DNA from: Chitinophaga rupis
GTDB taxonomy: Bacteria; Bacteroidota; Bacteroidia; Chitinophagales; Chitinophagaceae
Direction of reading: 5' to 3'
Length of the DNA: 64,000 nt
NCBI RefSeq assembly: GCF_900109685.1
Contig: NZ_FOBB01000011.1
Location: forward strand, 1 to 64,000
Below are positions 51,906 to 60,101 of this stretch, in pieces. Under the pieces are notes generated by a model. The model had not been told where the DNA came from, ran no database searches, and saw nothing but the letters and a program-made list of their open reading frames with translations. Made by a program: the position numbers and the translations under genes. Positions within the stretch are counted from its first letter, which is position 1. Each line of letters starts with the position of its first letter.

Positions 51906-52902
51906 AAATAAACGGAAGTTTTATCCGGAAAACCTTTTGGTCGTCGATAATCTCAATGTGCCTGTCAAGCAAATGGCTATAGCGCAGGTCTATATTTTTA
52001 AGTCCTACGCCCAATGAATTATCCTCGCCCTTTTTCTGCTGGATCTGATTTTCGACCACGATCTTGTCCTGCTCTTCATAGATCCTGATGTGCAGCGGCT
52101 TTTCCAGGGAAACAATATTATGTTTGATACAATTTTCAACCAGCAGCTGCAGCGTGAAGGGAGGGATAAGCGTACCCAGTGCCGCTTTGCTGAGCGTACT
52201 TTCAAAAGTGAACCCATCATCGAACCGCGCCTTTTGAAGAAAGAGGTAAGCGTTGAGTATATCCATCTCTTCATGAACATGGATCAGGTCCAGCTTGCGG
52301 CTTTCCAGTGTGAAGCGGTAAAAATTAGAGAGCTTGAGAATAAAGTCCACCGATTCCTGGTCGCCACTTTCCACCATTGCCTTTAAGGTATTCAGGCTGT
52401 TAAACAGGAAGTGAGGATTTACCTGCTGTTTCAGCAGCTCGTACTGGGCGCTGAGATGATCGTTCTTTATGCGCTCCAGCTCCATGCTCACGTGCTGGTT
52501 CTCATAATTCTGCTGCAGCAGGTGTAGGAACATATAAAATACCAGGTTGATCAGAATACCCCGCACCTCCACCATCAGCATTACCGGGCCAAAATTGATA
52601 TGGGCCAGGATCAACTGCTGGATCCAGGCAAGCCCCAGCATCACTACCAGGCCAAATAACAGGCTGCTCAAAAGTTTTGAATACGAGATGCTTTGCTTCA
52701 GGCCTTTATTGGGCCGCGACATCATAAATATATTGAAGTACCACATCAGCAGGGCAAAGGTGGCTGTTAAACCCGCATTCACGGCTGCTTCGGCTGCATT
52801 AAAATGGCGTTCGGCAATTTGTGGCACAGAGGACAACAGCCCAAGAAAAATTGAGCTGATCCAAATCGTAGCATGAGATATTTTAAGGCCTGATCTTTTC
52901 AC
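51886..52902 (-). CDS. LytS-type sensor histidine kinase
   Basis: A 338-aa membrane kinase with four hydrophobic segments in the first 130 residues (ATIWISSIFLGLLSSVP, AGLTATFALLMWYFNIF, LLSSLLFGLVVMLGLAW, GILINLVFYMFLHLL). The His_kinase box contains QVNPHFLFNSLNTLKAM. The ATPase N box is LVENCIKHNIV, followed by GVGLKNIDLRY. It partners the LytTR regulator encoded next. This is the minimal 4-TM form common in Bacteroidota, with no separate extracellular sensor. Confidence 0.95.
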   Translation of the reverse strand: MKRSGLKISHATIWISSIFLGLLSSVPQIAERHFNAAEAAVNAGLTATFALLMWYFNIFMMSRPNKGLKQSISYSKLLSSLLFGLVVMLGLAWIQQLILAHINFGPVMLMVEVRGILINLVFYMFLHLLQQNYENQHVSMELERIKNDHLSAQYELLKQQVNPHFLFNSLNTLKAMVESGDQESVDFILKLSNFYRFTLESRKLDLIHVHEEMDILNAYLFLQKARFDDGFTFESTLSKAALGTLIPPFTLQLLVENCIKHNIVSLEKPLHIRIYEEQDKIVVENQIQQKKGEDNSLGVGLKNIDLRYSHLLDRHIEIIDDQKVFRIKLPFIYEHHHH

Positions 52903-52947
52903 TATTCACAAAGTTATTAATACTTTTCGCATTCGCACGGAAAGGGA

Positions 52948-54300
52948 TTATGGGAAAACAGAGGGCCGGTGGGAGAATATATAGGCGATCCTGTTAGCTG
53001 CGCTCATTTTATAACCTGCGCTATCCCTGGGCGCAGCCCCCTGATCGAGCTGGTAGGTTAAGGTAGCTGCTGCTGCTGCGGATTGAGTACCGGCAACCGT
53101 TTCAACGCTTTCAACCGGCCCATTTATGTAACTGCCGTACCAGTATTTATTATTTGCCTGCTTATACACCACCAGCTTAAATACTTCACCGGGGAGGTGT
53201 GTGTTGTATGCGAACAACGCAGATCTTTTAGCAGCTACATTCCCATATAAAACAGACATGGTTTGCTGTTCCCTGTTTGCAAACGAGGTAATGACCTGCA
53301 GGTTGCCTGCATCAAACATTGCACGGGCAGGCGCTTTACCGGGAGCTTGTTGTTCCAGTGGCACGTTGAACACATAATCATTTCCACTGGCAATCTTATG
53401 GCAATTGAAACAGGTGGTATTAAACAGCGGTGTATTGCCATATGGCTTAAGCCCTATGCCGTTGAATTTTGCGAATCCCCAGCCTTTGCTATCCGGGAAC
53501 TTTTTTCCGTCTTTGGTCATGATCTGCACACTGTTCAAAGAACCGGGTTTAATGTCTCCGTTCTTTTCTTCAATGCTGTTCCAAACCACTTTCACAATGG
53601 TGCTGCCATCGGGAAAAGGGCTGATCCGGTTGTCCTTAATGGCTTTTGCTGCAATGGCATTACCGTATACCACCCGTATACTGTGATTGTCGAACCGGTT
53701 GGTAGTGCTGATCACCTGCCAATCCTGGTAGTTGGGAATGTATTTTACACCATTTGCGGCAACGGGCACTGCTGCCGTGGGGATGGGTATCTCCCGGAAC
53801 TTTTTAAATTCCTTGTCTGCTTCGTTAATGATGGCGGTGTCATGGTAATTTACAGGGCTCAGGTCATTCGCATATTTTTTTAAGACTGCAAGATCTTTTT
53901 CAGAGAGCTTAGACCGGGGATGGATAGCGGCATAGGTGCTTAAAGGCATTTTTTTAGTCAGTACCATATTCACCATTTCCCATACCCTGCCCTGCTGGTC
54001 GGCAGGGCTGAGTGTGTCCCAGGTGGAAAAATTAAAGCGCGACCGGGCTTCCTTAACATCCGCTGAAACAAGCCATGAAACCGGGGCAACTTTATCATAC
54101 CAGCTTAGCTTAGTTTGATTGGAGTGGCAATCGTAACAGGCGCGCTGGAGTATCTCCACTACTTCGCCAGGTGCGGCCATAGGTGCATTTACCGGCGGGT
54201 TTTGAACGGGCGGCTGAATGAATTGCATGCCGGTTACAAACAATACAAATATTGTTATTCCCAGGCCTAGTCTTTTCGTATTTCGTGTAAGAGATTTCAT
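52948..54300 (-). CDS. Haem-binding domain/cytochrome P460 fusion
   Basis: A 450-aa exported protein with an N-terminal anchor (LGLGITIFVLFVTGMQF). The first part (about 35-150) is the haem-binding domain with CYDCHS (C55, C58, H59) and the WYDKVAPVSWLVSADVKEAR signature. The second (about 165-310) matches cytochrome P460, ending with CFNCHK near 297. A third, unassigned segment follows (LYGNVAAKRSALFAYNTHLPGE). Cytochrome P460 family proteins oxidise hydroxylamine or NO-related species, although many homologues are uncharacterised. It follows the alpha/beta hydrolase gene by 21 nt. Confidence 0.85.
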   Translation of the reverse strand: MKSLTRNTKRLGLGITIFVLFVTGMQFIQPPVQNPPVNAPMAAPGEVVEILQRACYDCHSNQTKLSWYDKVAPVSWLVSADVKEARSRFNFSTWDTLSPADQQGRVWEMVNMVLTKKMPLSTYAAIHPRSKLSEKDLAVLKKYANDLSPVNYHDTAIINEADKEFKKFREIPIPTAAVPVAANGVKYIPNYQDWQVISTTNRFDNHSIRVVYGNAIAAKAIKDNRISPFPDGSTIVKVVWNSIEEKNGDIKPGSLNSVQIMTKDGKKFPDSKGWGFAKFNGIGLKPYGNTPLFNTTCFNCHKIASGNDYVFNVPLEQQAPGKAPARAMFDAGNLQVITSFANREQQTMSVLYGNVAAKRSALFAYNTHLPGEVFKLVVYKQANNKYWYGSYINGPVESVETVAGTQSAAAAATLTYQLDQGAAPRDSAGYKMSAANRIAYIFSHRPSVFP

Positions 54301-54321
54301 GATCTGTTTCTTTTCCGGGTA

Positions 54322-55374
54322 TTATTTTGCAAAACTATCTGCTTCCATGATCGCATCGGCAAAGGCCCGGGGCGCTTCCTGTGGAAGGTTATGGCCGGCC
54401 CCTTTGATGATGTGATGCACATGTTTGCCCGTAAACATTTTGGCAAAGGCCGATCCATCGCTTGCAGGCACCACGCCATCTGAGTCGCCATCCAAAGTAA
54501 CTGTCGGAACGGTAATAACCGGTGCTGCGGCCAGCTGCTTTTCAAGCACGTCATACTGTGCTTCGCCAGGTGCTGTGCTCAGCCGCCAGCGATAGTTATG
54601 AATAACAATTGCAACATAATCCGGGTTTTTGAAAGAGGCAGCAGAACGTTCATAGGTTGCATCATCAAAATCCCATTTCGGAGAAATATTTTTCCAGATC
54701 AGTTTATTGAAGTCGTGCCAGTTGGCGGTATAACCCAGCTGTCCGCGATCCGTGGCAAAGTAGTATTGGTACCACCAACCCCATTCTGCTTTAGGTGGCA
54801 ACGGTTGTTTGTTCCGCTCCAGGTTGTTGATGAGATAACCATTTACAGAGACCATTGCTTTACAGCGTTCGGGCCATAATGCTGCAATAATGTTGGCGGT
54901 TCGTGCGCCCCAGTCAAAACCACCTATAATGGCTTTTTTAATATTAAGCGCGTCCATGAGCGCAATAATATCCAGTGCTACTGCCGCCTGCTGTCCGTTC
55001 CGGAAGGTTTGGGCTGACAGGAATTGCGTGCTGCCGTGGCCCCGCAAATGAGGCACGATCACCCGGTAACCTTTGGCAGCCAGTAATCCCGCTGCTTCTG
55101 CGTAACTCTGAATGTCGTAAGGCCAGCCATGCAGGAGTATTACGGGTTGGCCGTTTGCAGGGCCGGTTTCGGCATAGCCAACATTCAGCAACCCGGCCTT
55201 TACCTGCTTAATTTCAGTAAAGGATGTTTGAGACTGGTTAGTGTTTTTATAATGATCCTTGTGCTGGTTTCCAGTGGAGGCCAGTACATTTAAGGGGGCG
55301 AGCTTTGCTGCGGTGAAGGTTAAAGCGGCCATGCTTAAAAAGCGGCGGCGGTTAAAATTTTTTTCGGATGCCAT
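54322..55374 (-). CDS. Tat-type exported alpha/beta hydrolase (epoxide-hydrolase/haloperoxidase-like)
   Basis: A 350-aa protein with a twin-arginine-like signal (NRRRFLSMAALTFTAAK). The hydrolase core has VILLHGWPYDIQSYAEAA, VPHLRGHGSTQFL and the nucleophile elbow GGFDWGARTA, with Asp replacing Ser as in epoxide hydrolases and dehalogenases. A late TVTLDGDSDGVVPAS and GAGHNLPQEAP supply the other catalytic residues. The start at 55374 is used because the longer frame lacks homology. It precedes the P460 fusion, likely in one operon. Confidence 0.9.
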   Translation of the reverse strand: MASEKNFNRRRFLSMAALTFTAAKLAPLNVLASTGNQHKDHYKNTNQSQTSFTEIKQVKAGLLNVGYAETGPANGQPVILLHGWPYDIQSYAEAAGLLAAKGYRVIVPHLRGHGSTQFLSAQTFRNGQQAAVALDIIALMDALNIKKAIIGGFDWGARTANIIAALWPERCKAMVSVNGYLINNLERNKQPLPPKAEWGWWYQYYFATDRGQLGYTANWHDFNKLIWKNISPKWDFDDATYERSAASFKNPDYVAIVIHNYRWRLSTAPGEAQYDVLEKQLAAAPVITVPTVTLDGDSDGVVPASDGSAFAKMFTGKHVHHIIKGAGHNLPQEAPRAFADAIMEADSFAK

Positions 55375-55615
55375 AATGTTCTCAGATTTAATTGATCGTT
55401 TATCCATCAGCTGTTCTGTGTGCCTCAGGCATAACAAAAGTAGCTGCTGGCCGGGGCTATGAGAACTGGTTTTATGGCGAGTTAGACAAAACAACCTTTC
55501 AACCGGGCATTCTCCCGGCCGGATACGGAGGAGTGTCCCGCAGGGGGACGCAGTGCTTTATTTCCCGGGGGCTTGAATGGATAAGGGATAAACTAACATG
55601 AGGCCAGCTACCTAT

Positions 55616-55645
55616 AAAAAAAGCTGCCTTATACAGACAGCTTTT
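55616..55645 (-). terminator. Terminator of the small CxxC protein gene
   Basis: AAAAGCTG and CAGCTTTT form a stem with an 11-nt loop. On the minus strand a run of seven T follows. It lies about 20 nt after the stop codon. Confidence 0.75.
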
Positions 55646-55666
55646 AGTCATTTTGTTACCAGGTTC

Positions 55667-55957
55667 TTAAGACTCAAGATTGAGCATTTTAAATGTTTCC
55701 CTCAGTATCGTCTTCATATTCTCCGACACTTCACACAGGGTACAGCCCAGGGCTTCTATCACGGTGGCAATGCCCTCCTCCTGCTCTACAAGATCCATTC
55801 GTAGCATAGCAGTACCGGTTAGAGCGGGCTTTCCCTGCAACCGGGCAAACATTTCGCAGGCCGCTTCTTTATCAGGACCAATAAAGAACCGGCCTGTTTC
55901 AATATAACCTTCCGGCACCCGCATATTCATGATGATTTCATAGCTGGCTGAGGTCAT
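55667..55957 (-). CDS. Small conserved-looking protein with CxxC
   Basis: A 96-aa soluble protein: SYEIIMNMRVPEGYIETGRFFIGPDKEAACEMF, then a C-terminal ALGCTLCEVSENMKTIL with a Cys-x-x-Cys pair. It follows the Hsp20 gene by 11 nt in the same orientation, so it is probably its operon partner. A terminator follows. I do not recognise the family; a stress-linked small alpha/beta protein is all that can be said. Confidence 0.7.
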   Translation of the reverse strand: MTSASYEIIMNMRVPEGYIETGRFFIGPDKEAACEMFARLQGKPALTGTAMLRMDLVEQEEGIATVIEALGCTLCEVSENMKTILRETFKMLNLES

Positions 55958-55968
55958 ATGAATACTTT

Positions 55969-56418
55969 TTACGCTACCTGGATAGTGCGCGGTCCTTTTT
56001 GTTTAGCTTCTTCTTTTTTTGGAATAGTAAGGTGCAATAATCCGTTCTCGTAGCGGGCGTTGATCTTGTCTTCGTCTACCACATCTTTTGCCAGCTCAAA
56101 ACTGCGCTGGAAAGACTGATAGCTGAATTCCCGCCTTGTATAGTTCTTTTCTTTCTTTTCCTCCTGCTGCTCTTTTGTGGAAGAAATGGTGAGCAGATTA
56201 CCATCCAGCGTAATGTTAAAATCATTCTTTTCCATACCGGGCGCGGCTACTTCCACTTCGAAAGCGTCTGCAGTTTCCCTGATATTCACGGCCGGAACGG
56301 TGGTGCTGGTAGATGAGAAGTTATTGTTTCCCCAGTTAAAAAGTTCGCGGCCAAAAAAGTCGTCGAACAGCGAAGGGTATGCAGGGAATGTGTTCCCGGT
56401 CCTTTTGATCAGTGACAT
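55969..56418 (-). CDS. Small heat-shock protein (Hsp20/alpha-crystallin)
   Basis: A 149-aa cytoplasmic holdase that binds unfolding proteins. The alpha-crystallin domain (about residues 42-135) includes PAVNIRETADAFEVEVAAPGMEKNDFNI and NARYENGLLHLTIPKKEE, the family's closing signature, and the tail ends with the usual short extension. The start is preceded by AAAAGGAGG at about 7 nt, an unusually strong Shine-Dalgarno sequence for this phylum. An AACAAT-AA-ATTGTT repeat (56443-56456) and the palindrome GGTTGGCCAACC (56467-56478) lie upstream and could be regulatory. Confidence 0.94.
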   Translation of the reverse strand: MSLIKRTGNTFPAYPSLFDDFFGRELFNWGNNNFSSTSTTVPAVNIRETADAFEVEVAAPGMEKNDFNITLDGNLLTISSTKEQQEEKKEKNYTRREFSYQSFQRSFELAKDVVDEDKINARYENGLLHLTIPKKEEAKQKGPRTIQVA

Positions 56419-56442
56419 AGTTAACCTCCTTTTAAATAAGTG

Positions 56443-56478
56443 AACAATAAATTGTTTTTAAATATTGGTTGGCCAACC
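56443..56478 (-). promoter_or_regulatory. Palindromes upstream of hsp20
   Basis: The inverted repeat AACAAT-AA-ATTGTT (56443-56456) and the perfect 12-bp palindrome GGTTGGCCAACC (56467-56478) lie 25-60 nt before the hsp20 start. Regulator unknown. No gene is seen in the rest of 56479-56625. Confidence 0.4.
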
Positions 56479-56625
56479 TTTCAGTTTTGTTCTTCGCAAC
56501 CGGAATGCCAGGCGCTCAGCGGCTGATCTTTTTTCAGCAATCCTGTCATTTTTTCTGCGGAGCCGAAATTTTTGTCAGTCAGGCGGGCATAACACTGTTG
56601 ATTTTACACAAAAACATGATCATAG

Positions 56626-56952
56626 CTACCGCCCCAGCTGCCAGCGGCCTTCAGCCGTAAGCATTTCCAGATCCCAGGCGGGTTCCCATACAATTTCCAC
56701 CCCTACCGTTCTTTCGGGAAATACCTTGGATAATGCATTTTTGACGCCGGTTGTTATAGCCTCCCCAAGGGGGCAATGAGGTGTTGAAAGCGTCATGGTT
56801 ACCAGCAGCGCGCCTTCTTCTTCAAAGCGCAGGCCATACACCAATCCAAGGTCAACAATATTTACCATCAGCTCAGGATCCATTACGCCGTACAAAGCAG
56901 ATAACGCTTTTAGTTTTTCATTATAGAACGGCTCATTTACTGATATTTCCAT
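56626..56952 (-). CDS. MIP18/DUF59 iron-sulfur assembly factor
   Basis: A 108-aa protein of the MIP18 family (PaaD/SufT-like). The core is YGVMDPELMVNIVDLGLVYGLRFEEEG, then TLSTPHCPLGEAI with the conserved Cys, and VEIVWEPAWDLEMLT. Members help deliver or insert Fe-S clusters into target proteins. Its start overlaps the end of the oxidase-like gene by 20 nt, making it the last gene of a four-gene operon headed by a Ric-type repair protein; a role in cluster repair fits well. Confidence 0.92.
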   Translation of the reverse strand: MEISVNEPFYNEKLKALSALYGVMDPELMVNIVDLGLVYGLRFEEEGALLVTMTLSTPHCPLGEAITTGVKNALSKVFPERTVGVEIVWEPAWDLEMLTAEGRWQLGR

Positions 56953-58213
56953 CTGCTGTTTTAGTTTTATGCATTAAAACTTTTGCTACATTCAGGCAAT
57001 AGCAGCACGCCACCCCAATAAAAACAAGCAGGGCACCCCTGATGACAGGCAGGCTGCCCGTGAGGATCCCTGCTGCCAGCAATAGCAAAGCAATTATATA
57101 ACCACGGAACTGGTATTTCAGCAGCCCTTCAGCATAGAGATGTTTAGGCATGGGTACCTTTACCTTCCCGTTCAACTTCCTGTAATGCTCATTCCATATA
57201 ATAAATGGCAGTGTTTTAAAGGTTTTGCCCAATATGATACCGCTAATCCATCCCAGGAACAGCAGTGTTCCGTACAGGATGCTCCATTTGGGAGCTGTGC
57301 TGTAATAAATAACCGGGATAAGCAGCAATGCGGCCAGCAGCCCTATGAAGGAAAGCATTGTATGCTTCATCCCTGTGTCTATCACTTTTTTCATCCGGTG
57401 GCGGTACGCATCATATAAATAAAGCAGCCAGCACACTACCCCGGCTGCCAGCAGCAATGCATATAAAAGCACTCTTGCTGTTATGCCTGCAAAAAAAGCA
57501 TCTGCCTCAAAAAGCAGCAGTCCTGCATTCTGCAACAGGAAAGCGCTTTGCAGCAGCTTTTCTTTTTTTGATTTGCCAAGGAGGAACATGGGAACCATTT
57601 TGGCGCTTACCCCGGTTATCAGCTGCAGGAACCATCCTGCCAGCCCGGCGTGCGCATGCAGCTTTAAAATATTAAGATGATCACCTGTTATAAATGGATA
57701 GCGAAGGTTAATAGCCAGCAGCAAACCTATGCCTGTGGTTATTACCAGCCAAAGTGCGGAGCTAAAGATGAAAGCCTTTATGACCGTGTATTTTTTGCAG
57801 GCGCCGGCCGTTAAACCAAGATTCACCAGGTAACATACCGCAGCGCTGAAAACCAATGTCCCACCTGTTATCATCAACCCGCCGGGAATAAAGTACCAGA
57901 ATGCAGCTACCAGCCAGCTAACACCCAGGAAAAGGAGGATATACGAAATAAAGGCAAGGCGTACGCTGAACAGGTCTCTTTCACATATAACCGGCAGCAG
58001 CTGGTAAGCGGCGCCAAATATTACCATGCTTCCCCAGCCTAACGCTGCTGTATGTACGATGGCTAATAAATGAGGCGTGAAATAAAAGCCCCGGAGGTCA
58101 TCAGCAGAAAGATAGAGCAGGAGCGTAAGCAGGAGAAAGAAAAAAGCGCCTGTTCCGTAAAAAGGAAGCACGGCCGTATTCTGCGGCGCTTTTTCTATAT
58201 TAATATCAGCCAT
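56933..58213 (-). CDS. 12-TM haem-copper-oxidase subunit I-like membrane protein without CuB His pair
   Basis: A 426-aa protein with about twelve hydrophobic helices. Its His-bearing helices (TPHLLAIVHTAALGWGSM near 47-64; GDHLNILKLHAHAGLAGW near 177-195) resemble the haem-ligand helices of cytochrome oxidase/NorB subunit I. No consecutive HH pair (the CuB ligands) exists anywhere in the sequence, so it is unlikely to be a terminal oxidase. It might bind haem and take part in NO sensing or detoxification, like NnrS-type proteins. It overlaps both neighbours (8 and 20 nt), showing tight coupling with the DUF2249 and MIP18 genes. Confidence 0.8.
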   Translation of the reverse strand: MADINIEKAPQNTAVLPFYGTGAFFFLLLTLLLYLSADDLRGFYFTPHLLAIVHTAALGWGSMVIFGAAYQLLPVICERDLFSVRLAFISYILLFLGVSWLVAAFWYFIPGGLMITGGTLVFSAAVCYLVNLGLTAGACKKYTVIKAFIFSSALWLVITTGIGLLLAINLRYPFITGDHLNILKLHAHAGLAGWFLQLITGVSAKMVPMFLLGKSKKEKLLQSAFLLQNAGLLLFEADAFFAGITARVLLYALLLAAGVVCWLLYLYDAYRHRMKKVIDTGMKHTMLSFIGLLAALLLIPVIYYSTAPKWSILYGTLLFLGWISGIILGKTFKTLPFIIWNEHYRKLNGKVKVPMPKHLYAEGLLKYQFRGYIIALLLLAAGILTGSLPVIRGALLVFIGVACCYCLNVAKVLMHKTKTADGNISK

Positions 58214-59045
58214 TGACCGGAAAGTTTTTAAAGATCAGCAACCGGGTATCTGTTGCCGAATAAGTAAGGATATGCACCTGCCAGGCTTTGTCTGCCAGCT
58301 CCTCCAGCAGGTATACCGGCACTCTTTTGTGGTATACATACAAAGCCTGCCCATCCTGCTGCTGCTCCAGGTATTGCAGGATCCTTTGCATGGGGCCGGG
58401 CATTTCCAGCTGGCGTACATCAATTTCCGATAGCTGATCTCCTGAAAAATTACCGCAAAGGGCCGCAAATGACTGCTCCGTTTCAACAAACACATTTCCC
58501 TCAGCGGTTGTTTGCAGGGAGCTTTCTTCCGCTGGTTTTAAAAACCAGGTATGATACTCTGCCCCACTTACAGCTGTGGTGAAACACTGCGCCTTTTTCT
58601 TTTCCAGTAATTTTATAAGCGGATAAGGGATGAATGAATTAACAATGTGCAGTATGCTGCCACCTTCCAGCTCACTGTACTGCTGCAATATTGCTTTCAG
58701 GGGATCGCTGCCGGCTGCAAGCAGGGGCCTTATATCAAAACTCTTTATAGCTGTTTCAGGGATGTGTATCAGCCAGGCCGGTTTTTGCGCCTCCGCTTCA
58801 TACCCGGCAGCGTCTGTAAATTCAAATGTAAAACCAAGGGGCGCCAGCGCAGCTGCAAAATCCTGCAAAGTGCATCCACCTATTTTTGCCGCTTCTGCAA
58901 CGGTAACCCTTGCTGCCAGTAATTTTCGCAATAACGGGTTTTTCAATTTTTCAAGCGGCCTGGCAAGGGAGGCGATGGCGGGAATGCTGTCTTTATTTGC
59001 CCTGATAATAGCGGCGATCTTCGAGTGCTGATTAATAGTGAACAT
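58206..59045 (-). CDS. DUF1858/DUF2249-domain protein
   Basis: A 279-aa soluble protein. Residues about 1-70 resemble DUF1858 (LEKLKNPLLRKLLAARVTVAEAA). Two DUF2249-like domains follow (SFDIRPLLAAGSDPLKAI near 120 and EIDVRQLEMPGPMQRIL near 215), each with the DxR and PxxxI signature; the first is trailed by HIVNSFIPYPLIKLLEKK. The start at 59045 (MFTINQHSK) is preferred to 59162. DUF2249 proteins are small SirA-like folds often linked to NO or nitrogen-oxide metabolism. It follows the Ric gene by 19 nt. Confidence 0.9.
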   Translation of the reverse strand: MFTINQHSKIAAIIRANKDSIPAIASLARPLEKLKNPLLRKLLAARVTVAEAAKIGGCTLQDFAAALAPLGFTFEFTDAAGYEAEAQKPAWLIHIPETAIKSFDIRPLLAAGSDPLKAILQQYSELEGGSILHIVNSFIPYPLIKLLEKKKAQCFTTAVSGAEYHTWFLKPAEESSLQTTAEGNVFVETEQSFAALCGNFSGDQLSEIDVRQLEMPGPMQRILQYLEQQQDGQALYVYHKRVPVYLLEELADKAWQVHILTYSATDTRLLIFKNFPVNG

Positions 59046-59064
59046 GATCTTCAGGTAGTTTTTT

Positions 59065-60027
59065 TCAACGCAGCTGCTGGTCCTGTTCTTCTTCCAGCCG
59101 GATGGCCCTGGGAAACAGGATATTATTTTCCAGGTGTATATGCAGGAACAGGTCACTTTCAAATTCCTTCATCTTTTCAAAGAGATAAGCATAGGAATTA
59201 CAGGCATCAGGCGGCAGGCTGTAGTTGTTGGAAAGGTCGCGGAAGAAACGCAGATCATCACCAGCTGCCTCATGCTCCTCTTCCATATTATCAATTGCAG
59301 CTGCTATTGAAACCGTACAGGCATCCGGTATTGCCGACAGACCTTGTCCCCTGCCGGCCAGCTGTTTAATTGCCGGGAACACGCTCTCTTCCTCTTTGGC
59401 CAAATGGCTTAACAGGTCATTCAAGAAAGCGCCGGTCCTGGCGGCCAGCTCTATTAATTCCGGATGTGTATTACCGTGATGCTGCGCTACTTTTTGCGCA
59501 AGGGCGCTGATGATCGCAGCATTATCTTTTACATACCGGTGATGTGTGTTAATGATATAGTCTGCCAGGAAGCCAGGATCCCATTGACTAAAATCCTGTA
59601 AGTGCGATGCAGGTGCTTTATCCGCTTCCTGTAACGCATGCTTTAATACCGCTTCGGAAATGCCTGCCTGCTCGCTGGCCTGCTTTAATGTTTTACTCCC
59701 TCCGCAGCAGAAATCAATTCCCATTTTCCGGAACACTTCAGCTTTGCGGTAATCGGCAGCAGCAAGAGCGCCTACGGTTTCCTCCTCTTTATCGTCCGGG
59801 ATCTTCTCAATTTTCACCTCCCAGCTTTCAGGGCCGTGTTCCAGGTATTCCCAGGTAAAAATATTCCCCCTTTCTCCCAGCAGCTGGTAGTATAGTGGTT
59901 TAGGATCATGATCATTGTGAATAATAAAGCTCTCACCTGGCTGTAGTGCATCAAAGTAATTGAAAATAACAGGATGTTTCAGTCTTGGCTCAATCAGTGT
60001 AACATCCAGTGTTGATGTGGTAATCAT
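59065..60027 (-). CDS. DUF2249-Ric (DUF542)-hemerythrin iron-sulfur repair protein
   Basis: A 320-aa protein. An N-terminal DUF2249 domain (about 1-75; VIFNYFDALQPGESFIIHND) is fused to the ScdA/Ric module: DUF542 (VGALAAADYRKAEVF, then GIDFCCGGSKTLKQA near 110) and a hemerythrin-like di-iron domain whose His/Glu ligands are in NTHHRYVK, HLAKEEESVFP, MEEEHEAAGDD and HIHLENNILFP. Ric proteins restore Fe-S clusters damaged by NO or peroxide and may donate iron. The start at 60027 is chosen over 60063. A 26-bp palindrome 41 nt upstream is probably the operator. Confidence 0.92.
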   Translation of the reverse strand: MITTSTLDVTLIEPRLKHPVIFNYFDALQPGESFIIHNDHDPKPLYYQLLGERGNIFTWEYLEHGPESWEVKIEKIPDDKEEETVGALAAADYRKAEVFRKMGIDFCCGGSKTLKQASEQAGISEAVLKHALQEADKAPASHLQDFSQWDPGFLADYIINTHHRYVKDNAAIISALAQKVAQHHGNTHPELIELAARTGAFLNDLLSHLAKEEESVFPAIKQLAGRGQGLSAIPDACTVSIAAAIDNMEEEHEAAGDDLRFFRDLSNNYSLPPDACNSYAYLFEKMKEFESDLFLHIHLENNILFPRAIRLEEEQDQQLR

Positions 60028-60067
60028 ATAAACTGGTTTATTTATTCTCAAAGATACAGCCAAATCA

Positions 60068-60093
60068 AATAAAAGACAAAAATGTCTTTTATT
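60068..60093. promoter_or_regulatory. Putative Rrf2 operator 1
   Basis: A perfect inverted repeat with 11-bp arms (AATAAAAGACA/TGTCTTTTATT) and spacer AAAA, upstream of the Ric operon and just after the 60102 gene. It shares the pattern GAYA-AAAA-TRTC with the repeats at 61949 and 62681. As an AT-only hairpin it is a poor terminator. Confidence 0.65.
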
Positions 60094-60101
60094 AAGTTGT
60101 T

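Noticed and set aside
60068..60093. Reading the 26-bp palindrome as a terminator of the 60102 gene
   Set aside because: It is almost entirely A/T and matches two other palindromes placed in promoters, so an operator fits better, although a minor terminator role cannot be excluded.
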